Source of the DNA: Oscillospiraceae bacterium
GTDB lineage: Bacteria; Bacillota; Clostridia; Oscillospirales; Ruminococcaceae
NCBI GenBank assembly: GCA_017848075.1
Contig: JAGALG010000080.1
Span: forward strand, 1-9,515
Length of the DNA: 9,515 nucleotides
Reading direction: 5' to 3'
Part shown: one piece after another, positions 7,701 to 9,515 of the stretch
Layout: every line of letters starts with the position of its first letter
How positions within the stretch are numbered: the first letter of the stretch is position 1
Program-made: the position numbers and the translations under genes
Notes under the pieces: model-generated
The model's input: the letters and a program-made list of their open reading frames with translations, nothing else
Told to the model about the DNA's origin: nothing
Databases searched by the model: none

Positions 7701-8774
7701 TTTGCCAACTGTAACAGCAGAAAAATTCAGTTTTGCCGCATTGACCGTTAAGAAGTCACAGGACAAATTACTGCCGTTGACTGTACCTTCACCATTGATG
7801 GTCACTGTTCCGTTACCGCTGGTATTCGTCAAGGTCAGGTTGTAACCATTGGTGTTGATCACTACATTGCTGTCGCTTTCCAGCAAAAGGGAAGCGATGC
7901 TCAGATCCGCAGAAAGATTGATTTCTGCCTCTGTATCCTGTTCTACTATTAGCTCACTGAAGGAGGAGGCCACACTAACATTCAGCACACTTTTATATGC
8001 ATGAGGTTCTTCCGGGAAAACGGGACTAAGAACCGTTTTGTGGCCTTCCGGCATTGTCAGACCAGCCAATACAACAACAATATTGCTGGCGATTGGTCTC
8101 ATTTCGGTAATTTCTGTTTTCTCAAAATAAGGAGCATTGCCAATATAGAAATTTACACCTGCTGCCGTTGGGGTTCCTTTTACTGTGAAGACATTGTCTT
8201 TCGACATTATATAGCCGCTGTCGTCACCATTGGTACAATACATCTGGTTGAAGATAAACAAGCTTTGACTATATCCGGAAATATCGATGACACCTGCATC
8301 CGCCTCAGCCTCTGCTGTCATAAGAGGAGCAGAAGCATAACAGCTATCACTGTGACGATGCTCAGTCTTTTCACAGGACAAAGTCAGTGTTGTACTGTAG
8401 CAGTCATCACTATGACTGTGAGGAACATTTTCTTCCATGCCACAGATGCAGTTCTCTTTTCGTTCAAAGCAAGACTCACCATGACTGTGTTCCGCAGATT
8501 CTTCCAAAGTACAAATCTGTACCTGTTCCTGCTTGTAGCAGCCACTGACATGAGTATGGACTTCCCCTTCTGCTTTTCCGCAGTTCAGGCTCTTTTCACT
8601 GGTATAGCACTGTTCCAACACGTGGCTGTGGGCCGCAAGCCCACAGCTGGTACCTGCATCCGGATCGCCCATCGTTGTAGCATAAGCCAGAGAGCTTAAA
8701 TTCGGCAACAACATTCCCACAACCAACAGGAGAGACAGGACGCGCTTTATTTTTTTATGATAAAAGTTCCGCAT
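1..8774 (-). CDS. Giant secreted modular surface protein with Cys/His repeats, beta-solenoid blocks and InlB B-repeats (3' end outside window)
   Basis: ATG at 8774-8772 opens a frame that I translated without a stop for 2,924 codons to the left edge; the last complete codon is at 5-3. The start is supported by a shine-dalgarno sequence eight bases upstream and by a typical signal peptide. Module order by residue: signal peptide 1-32; five Cys/His units 44-146; solenoid-like block 262-443; two Flg_new (InlB B-repeat) units 444-630 with GYSYIGW and GYVFGGW cores; unassigned aromatic-rich segment 631-784; divergent B-repeat-like module 785-873; solenoid-like block 874-1599; second divergent module 1600-1686; solenoid-like block 1687-2340; B-repeat array from 2341 with cores at W2390, W2614, W2723 and W2856. 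In Firmicutes, InlB B-repeats are found in extracellular, usually wall-attached proteins, so a surface adhesin or spacer is likely. No catalytic domain is recognisable. The C-terminus, where an LPXTG-like anchor would sit, is missing. About two dozen Cys lie outside the N-terminal block, which is many for a secreted Firmicutes protein. The ORF is firm; the function is inferred. Confidence 0.95.
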   Translation of the reverse strand, partial: MRNFYHKKIKRVLSLLLVVGMLLPNLSSLAYATTMGDPDAGTSCGLAAHSHVLEQCYTSEKSLNCGKAEGEVHTHVSGCYKQEQVQICTLEESAEHSHGESCFERKENCICGMEENVPHSHSDDCYSTTLTLSCEKTEHRHSDSCYASAPLMTAEAEADAGVIDISGYSQSLFIFNQMYCTNGDDSGYIMSKDNVFTVKGTPTAAGVNFYIGNAPYFEKTEITEMRPIASNIVVVLAGLTMPEGHKTVLSPVFPEEPHAYKSVLNVSVASSFSELIVEQDTEAEINLSADLSIASLLLESDSNVVINTNGYNLTLTNTSGNGTVTINGEGTVNGSNLSCDFLTVNAAKLNFSAVTVGKELTLSGATIDANGGMISAGKSITASGASVSNAALFGFAKEASGTVTMDFSNCHFNSVAVVGAAEDCAATVRFTNDCSVASETGISYVRDYLITYRSDDVILTPEEDWLQSYRVKTDSLVGEGTIISEKTDLPQYSIAGYSYIGWKQNPDDTEVITSLSEQRGDLNLYIQLEAGDIAVTLDLGFVPNEKNCDDSQTLLEKYKDFSEAGTSVCLFTEKLDNSIVLDAPKRFGYVFGGWRLSDTETIVQDSYTINLAELTDSSNYALKLEAVWSEDKFPLYWTFTGIPLQHIELSLDGGTTWTTAEKLVEQYPNLWTWEATGQTLRTLPAAEIYYGESLQTYFQRLNNEWTYPVLRDKRADGADAQLAQSFRTWALQALSVSENSTFDTQADTGLLQGKTEEVSWTDYQSSLKNAAITLTSSFGTAEYNLTVQTVSGWTYWVDGVKKVPSNNILLVPNGAKVTFSKDRNSTLSISNWAFTAKNGSLIEPVERKYTTGGATLYYDFIMPAADVSASYEKTDGYVDLSKGSITFEKGYTYNGIQRDGFWYPEYLVAGKTNVYGLTLTGMTPLCYNEGKGYFYVWNLADPFYVTTDGVATINQLTLCNTIKVVFEAVNLSAREAYLSHAAGRTIYGYSVELPRDSSASGKQSDVASNINAAGSLSELGNIVLANSGSAPQTFTLNFVGTNNHVASIFSDQYYYGTNNTVHITGTGAASSALKLGTVFTNASMKISNIRVEEDSNTNSAYLFHAVSASGSITFSAADITAKSKEVYVKDSSFKMEYSAKADIGTLVAGSSMSIGENCDLRVRGNVYVGYQGMDLNKNCTVVIDENYLVQYFHWSSDKNMGAADATLIVKGNRCELGNTHWTNGTLICNALVFGRVGGVEGGTVIANQIMNDPAMHWNIVYPNTEYEFIAKSDEELTANGDNYPFRTYSRPTSDHSVFAFGGGEIYLLGYYEAQDGIYNTDMVLADTPVQDLLVPMLDSNGNYNGSPVSKTNALSAVQSSTLKNNECVVLGNSIYNTATRSRSIQLSNNVKFYAAGNVTFFNDTTVSDKAYVWCGGTFGTKNDLTVSGGTITAKEVGVAYNLTSTLEDGTTRWKKLEISGGSVIAERVGTLSTCVSDNSHPIKGTLVADTALLSDCTLVFDEYVNYLLGNAGFANPDANKEISNIHITGTVSKGKAVYATAATSFAAPVYEGGQGRWAFNSLTGVNVDGIDTAVYMTYAGTSLAETAHDSDRIVLYAVKDEYTVTVKMGSAYVDDLNGAGAVSIVTAKAGNTVSVTLDNEELAQNKTVVWYTDASGYVRNPGYQASGNTVTFTMPYNDVEIMVAPDGLDLDLSQYHVTISPDGFRTKIDDVADDREFHYTGSLNICQSSVAKTAYRIRVLTGVDNYDSERNFTLTDIDQAETAGDIGLKLEGNAKAHFMTAGFVGLCRVEVPELSDMTMEGRDSSVANNKLYIHIATTLEDENSIALGNKFGKIGNVTLKNVELQPTGSQFSTFGYSNTKNTKSTISYIDCTLTVPKWYSGSYFARNVGKVVLDNCNFHITGASDWPSPMFTECDDVIVKDTVLSFVNKGATHGGDCNSWLYGVTKQITITDSTITQTLRNNVEKTTYKVLANATGLTPLLVLNGNTVYTSEERVSLNKLILEDNSTLNIGASAEGYLFASEVEVNDNAVINAGTLLVSGYHTNNLETRAQVESNLASSNPSIKTGTATGLTLHGGTVNAVVVGGDNKSNIIVKDGVLNAEQIGTIGQIYGYAQYIPKVEEPWVYTYARIPTGATIDIQGGQVNVGQYLGGMNALVKISGDAQVNLQDGAVLGMTDAQAEILKNHYSANKDNIVNHQDKNIVVQISGAKVEGDGGSINTPYGNTVISGKETGVKVRTISALYGAVVIQESTGVYENKLSGQDMVGVYVSDMLTAQTIDIDNLSRVYAENALADANSSSDSGYLKVTGGAILYTNKYGSNGQGQVTITGVEGQDIILTQRQFAISYVLHDDVTDPAVNADGNVFTFIFDNKNTNPIWLYEPQRDGYDFMGWYESEENAEQLLNRLSVVRTDIAQDVQLHAAWKPKEVEFQIQIEGSKVEDIEKEWKDLPDGVATLDSTTNILTFTNSVKIPYRAAMFGSGENMINVNNFSLPSYSITVLRVAEDEMDQQLDASTAIVSKEILKLYEKQKETDEKAVITLRADLMVKKNEKLTMDLNLDEKQRPVSAKFQDNTAEKKDNTISAYATVGGTIQGAEGLVIDGKLNQPSAPGYTFVGWFTDETCSGTAITTDYKVGGDNATYFYAKWTANEYPLLFDADGGIVTKTNTQPSAEEQAVSLLAYVTYATVINSSEEGHGISYKDANGSILESRQTFPYAWKQGFIFVGWSADGKTVLNREELNKGNFPSLDLDNEEKVLTLTAIYRPVNITYHLEGGTFTAEWNDKEHKELYGEALAGYSKNPAVASADTHELFGAQIVDGNTYAVVSTTAPYYSAEDTRGTYYIGDYRQHVVRKGYTFGGWQDNNKNFVGTVPEYCDIELWAVWTANQYTLTLYNGTEGYSDLNEDTVHPVGSKATIVVGEKIAENITD
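1755..3716 (-). other. Third beta-solenoid-like block (residues 1687-2340)
   Basis: This stretch has strongly repetitive strand-turn units such as IGNVTLKNVELQPTG, STISYIDCTLTVPKW, GKVVLDNCNFHITG, DDVIVKDTVLSF, KQITITDSTITQTL, GGTVNAVVVGGDNKSNIIVK, GATIDIQGGQVNVGQYLGG and LVKISGDAQVNLQDG. The [IV]-x-[ILV]-x-[DN]-x-[ST]-x-[IFL] pattern is what I would expect from coils of a right-handed beta-helix. Cys residues fall mostly at inward-pointing strand or turn positions (IDCTL, DNCNF, TECDD). It leads directly into the C-terminal B-repeat array. The function is unknown; surface adhesion or carbohydrate binding is possible but not shown. Confidence 0.55.
3717..3977 (-). other. Divergent InlB B-repeat-like module B (residues 1600-1686)
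   Basis: It starts EYTVTVKMGSAYVDDLNG, carries AKAGNTVSVTLDNEE and NKTVVWYTDASG, and ends TFTMPYNDVEIMVAPDG. The closing F-T-M-P-x-x-D-V motif matches that of module A (FIMPAADVSA). It separates the second and third solenoid-like blocks, which suggests a hinge or spacer between rod-like parts. Confidence 0.6.
3978..6155 (-). other. Second, largest beta-solenoid-like block (residues 874-1599)
   Basis: After a lead-in (GFWYPEYLVAGKTNVYGLTL, then YFYVWNLADPFYV) the block is a long series of short beta strands ending in polar turns. Typical pieces are FVGTNNHVASIF, VHITGTGAASSALKLG, VRGNVYVGYQGMDLNKNC, LEISGGSVIAERVG and IHITGTVSKGKAVYATA. Cys recurs at strand positions (GENCDLRV, NKNCTVVI, GNRCEL, LICNALV, NNECVVLG, VWCGGTF, LSTCVSDN, LSDCTLVF). 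Phrases such as ISGG, VSGG and GGTITAK are common in predicted right-handed beta-helix repeats. No catalytic residues are evident. The interpretation is structural and based on rhythm only. Confidence 0.5.
6156..6422 (-). other. Divergent InlB B-repeat-like module A (residues 785-873)
   Basis: The segment begins NLTVQTVSGWTYWVDGVKK near residue 785, continues with a PNGAKVTFSKD strand-turn, and ends DFIMPAADVSASYEK. The closing pattern F-x-M-P-x-x-D-V-x-[AV] is characteristic of the divergent InlB B-repeat / Flg_new_2-type modules. It lacks the G-x-F-x-GW core of the classical repeat. A matching closing motif ends module B at residues 1600-1686, so the two probably belong to one family and separate the solenoid-like blocks. 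Confidence 0.6.
6423..6884 (-). other. Unassigned aromatic-rich segment containing one Asp-box (residues 631-784)
   Basis: I do not recognise a family here. The segment is rich in Trp and Tyr (FPLYWTFTG, NLWTWEATG, AEIYYGES, NNEWTYPVL, SWTDYQSS) and contains one perfect Asp-box, SLDGGTTW, at residues 650-657 (bases 6804-6827). The part around residues 675-735 looks partly helical and charged, including RDKRADGADAQLAQSFRTWA, unlike the beta-rich surroundings. It sits between the B-repeat pair and the first divergent module, so it may be a separate ligand-binding domain. Confidence 0.5.
6885..7445 (-). repeat. N-terminal pair of InlB B-repeat (Flg_new) units (residues 444-630)
   Basis: Two beta-grasp-like units are marked by the core G-[YF]-x-[FY]-x-G-W: GYSYIGW ending at W502 and GYVFGGW ending at W594. 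The second unit closes with LKLEAVW (W628), the usual end of the family, [LY]xAxW. The first closes less typically (LNLYIQLEAGD). In Listeria InlB and many Firmicutes surface proteins, this repeat is an extracellular spacer or binding module. Here the pair is separated from the main array by about 1,700 residues. Confidence 0.8.
7446..7991 (-). other. First beta-solenoid-like block of the giant protein (residues 262-443)
   Basis: This segment is a run of short beta strands with regularly placed Asn, Gly, Ser and Thr, for example VTINGEGTVNGSNL and LTLSGATIDANGGMISAGKS. The strand-turn rhythm repeats roughly every 15-25 residues, as in right-handed beta-helix or adhesin-type passenger domains. 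Cys residues occur at strand positions (SNLSC, FSNCHF, EDCAAT). There are no pectate-lyase or glycoside-hydrolase active-site residues that I can identify, so a structural or binding role is more likely than catalysis. The fold is inferred from the sequence rhythm alone. Confidence 0.55.
8337..8645 (-). repeat. Five tandem Cys/His repeat units (residues 44-146 of the giant protein)
   Basis: Right after the signal peptide there are five units with the pattern C-x(4-7)-H-x-H-x(3-4)-C-[YF]. Key residues are C44/H49/H51/C56/Y57; C65/H73/H75/C79/Y80; C88/H96/H98/C102/F103; C111 (with C109)/H119/H121/C125/Y126; and C134/H139/H141/C145/Y146. Each unit supplies two Cys and two His, a suitable set of ligands for a metal such as zinc, and acidic residues (Glu/Asp) sit between them. 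I have a general memory of similar CGKEEHTHTDxCY-type repeats at the N-termini of large gut Firmicutes surface proteins, but I know of no established function. Metal binding, disulfide cross-linking or a rigid Cys-paired stalk are all possible. The unit sequences are degenerate, so this is a protein-level repeat rather than a recent DNA duplication. Confidence 0.9.
8679..8774 (-). other. Signal peptide of the giant surface protein (residues 1-32)
   Basis: The first residues MRNFYHKKIKR form a basic n-region, followed by the hydrophobic core VLSLLLVVGMLLP and a polar end SSLAYA with Ala at -3 and -1. Signal peptidase I cleavage is expected between Ala32 and Thr33. There is no lipobox Cys and no YSIRK motif. 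The protein should therefore leave the cell by the general Sec route, unlike its upstream neighbour, whose signal looks SipW-type. Confidence 0.88.
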
Positions 8775-8775
8775 A

Positions 8776-9515
8776 CTAAGCTCCCTCCCTTACTGTAAAG
8801 CTTGCCTTATTATAAGTACCTGCTGCATTTTCAAAGAAAATCAGCGTATAAGTTGTATACTCTTTGGCATCCAAAGTACCGCTTGTTCCATCTCTCCAAG
8901 CACCCATGTAATCGCAGGTATTATCCGGAGAATGGGTGTCATCCCATTCCACAAGCACCTGACCGTAGTAATTGTTGGTATAAACAGTCAGAATGTTATA
9001 GTCACCTTTGTCTTCTACGGTGTATTCGATTCCCTTTTTGGTAGAAAGATTGAATTTCGCCTTCAGTTCTTTGCTGTATGGACTCTGTGCTTTTACGCTG
9101 ACATGAACCACGGTAGGTTCTCCATCGCCGTTATAAGTCAAAGTCACACTATGACTACTTGCTGCAGCGCTGGCTGCCATCGTATAGGTGCCATTGCTGT
9201 CTGTCACTGTTTTACCAGCTGCATCTACAACGGAAACGGTCCAATCTGGATCCACATTGATACTGTAAGTAATCGCTGTATCTGCAATCAGAGCAGTATT
9301 TTCTTTTTCATAATTATGAAGCAGAAAAGTGATCGCATGGTCTCCCCAGTCTGACACGGTAAATTCCGCTTCCGAGCCATATTCCAAATAATTAGAGGAA
9401 AAATGGAAATTGGAGGCATGAATTTCTGCCTCCTGCTGATAGTTTGAAATATATTTTGCCGCAACAAAACCGATGGATCCCACTGCAACCAGAAGAGCCA
9501 ACAGACCCATTACGA
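8776..9515 (-). CDS. Small exported surface protein, SipW-signal/TasA-camelysin-like (5' end outside window)
   Basis: The frame ends at TAG (8778-8776) and stays open to the right edge, giving at least 244 residues from the first in-window ATG (9510-9508). That ATG is probably not the true start: the codon before it is an in-frame GTA, and the hydrophobic stretch MGLLALLVAVGSIGFVAA lacks the basic residues that normally precede an export signal, so the start should lie beyond the window. After the hydrophobic segment comes KYISNYQQEAEIHASNFHFS, a pattern I associate with small Firmicutes proteins processed by the SipW-type signal peptidase (TasA, camelysin and relatives). The rest is beta-rich and Ser/Thr/Asn/Tyr-rich, with one Cys (NTCDYM), no catalytic motif and no sorting signal at its C-terminus (ASFTVREGA). 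It is the promoter-proximal partner of the giant surface protein that starts one base later. A fibre subunit or accessory surface protein is the likely role. The coding call is firm; the family assignment rests on recognition of the N-terminal pattern only. Confidence 0.85.
   Translation of the reverse strand, partial: VMGLLALLVAVGSIGFVAAKYISNYQQEAEIHASNFHFSSNYLEYGSEAEFTVSDWGDHAITFLLHNYEKENTALIADTAITYSINVDPDWTVSVVDAAGKTVTDSNGTYTMAASAAASSHSVTLTYNGDGEPTVVHVSVKAQSPYSKELKAKFNLSTKKGIEYTVEDKGDYNILTVYTNNYYGQVLVEWDDTHSPDNTCDYMGAWRDGTSGTLDAKEYTTYTLIFFENAAGTYNKASFTVREGA
8783..8791 (-). promoter_or_regulatory. Ribosome binding site of the giant surface protein gene, inside the upstream CDS
   Basis: On the minus strand the bases read AAGGGAGGG, then eight bases, then the ATG at 8774. 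The site lies within the codons for the last residues (VREGA) of the upstream gene, whose TAG stop is separated from the ATG by one T. This arrangement fixes the start of the giant gene. It also suggests that ribosomes finishing the first gene reinitiate on the second. Confidence 0.85.

Noticed and set aside
1755..7991. Pectate-lyase or glycosidase activity for the solenoid-like blocks
   Set aside because: The rhythm fits a beta-helix, but I could not find catalytic Asp/Arg/His clusters typical of these enzymes, so no activity is assigned.
8337..8645. Possible CRISPR-like or DNA direct-repeat array
   Set aside because: The similar GTGACTGTG-like stretches are uneven in spacing and sequence and are explained by codons of the HxHxxxCY protein repeat.
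8001..8699. Plus-strand open frame of 232 codons
   Set aside because: It is antisense to the signal peptide and Cys/His region of the giant gene, has no ribosome binding site that I can see, and its product has no recognisable domain. The minus-strand reading has a clear signal peptide and repeats.
8738..8765. T-rich stretch that could be taken for a terminator between the genes
   Set aside because: On the minus strand it is the A-rich start of the giant gene, encoding FYHKKIKR, and no stable stem precedes it.
8932..9354. Plus-strand open frame of 140 codons
   Set aside because: Opposite the small exported protein gene, which has a coherent beta-rich translation and a proper junction with the next gene.
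9508..9510. ATG at 9510 as the real start of the small protein
   Set aside because: The frame is open upstream, the hydrophobic segment lacks a basic n-region, and only five bases are visible before it, so no ribosome binding site can be assessed.

Overview
The whole window is coding on the minus strand. It holds two adjacent genes, both cut by a window edge. I see no RNA gene, CRISPR array, mobile element, promoter or terminator. A mid-40s GC content (estimated by eye), Firmicutes-type signal sequences, a purine-rich ribosome binding site and InlB-type B-repeats point to a gut-type Clostridia bacterium (Lachnospiraceae/Oscillospiraceae-like). The species cannot be named from this sequence.

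In the direction of transcription, the first gene (9515 to 8776) encodes at least 244 residues of a small exported protein. It has a hydrophobic N-terminal segment followed by an all-beta ectodomain, and it looks like the SipW-signal / TasA-camelysin-like small surface proteins. Its true start lies to the right of the window. After a single intergenic base comes the second gene (8774 to 1), a continuous open frame of 2,924 codons that leaves the left edge without a stop. It encodes a giant secreted protein. Its shine-dalgarno sequence lies inside the last codons of the first gene, so the two genes are almost certainly co-transcribed and probably translationally coupled.

The giant protein is modular. 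Residues 1-32 are a signal peptide. Residues 44-146 are five Cys/His units of the form C-x(n)-H-x-H-x(3-4)-C-[YF]. A first beta-solenoid-like block follows (262-443), then two InlB B-repeat (Flg_new) units (444-630), then an unassigned aromatic-rich segment with one perfect Asp-box (631-784). Next comes a divergent B-repeat-like module (785-873), a large solenoid-like block (874-1599), a second divergent module (1600-1686), a third solenoid-like block (1687-2340), and an array of at least four more B-repeats (from 2341) running off the window. Any wall anchor (LPXTG or similar) would be further left and cannot be seen.

The likely overall role is a cell-surface adhesin or stalk made with a small fibre-like partner. 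This role is inference; no enzymatic domain is recognisable. The most unusual element is the N-terminal Cys/His repeat block, which could bind metal. The many plus-strand open frames are antisense shadows of these two genes.
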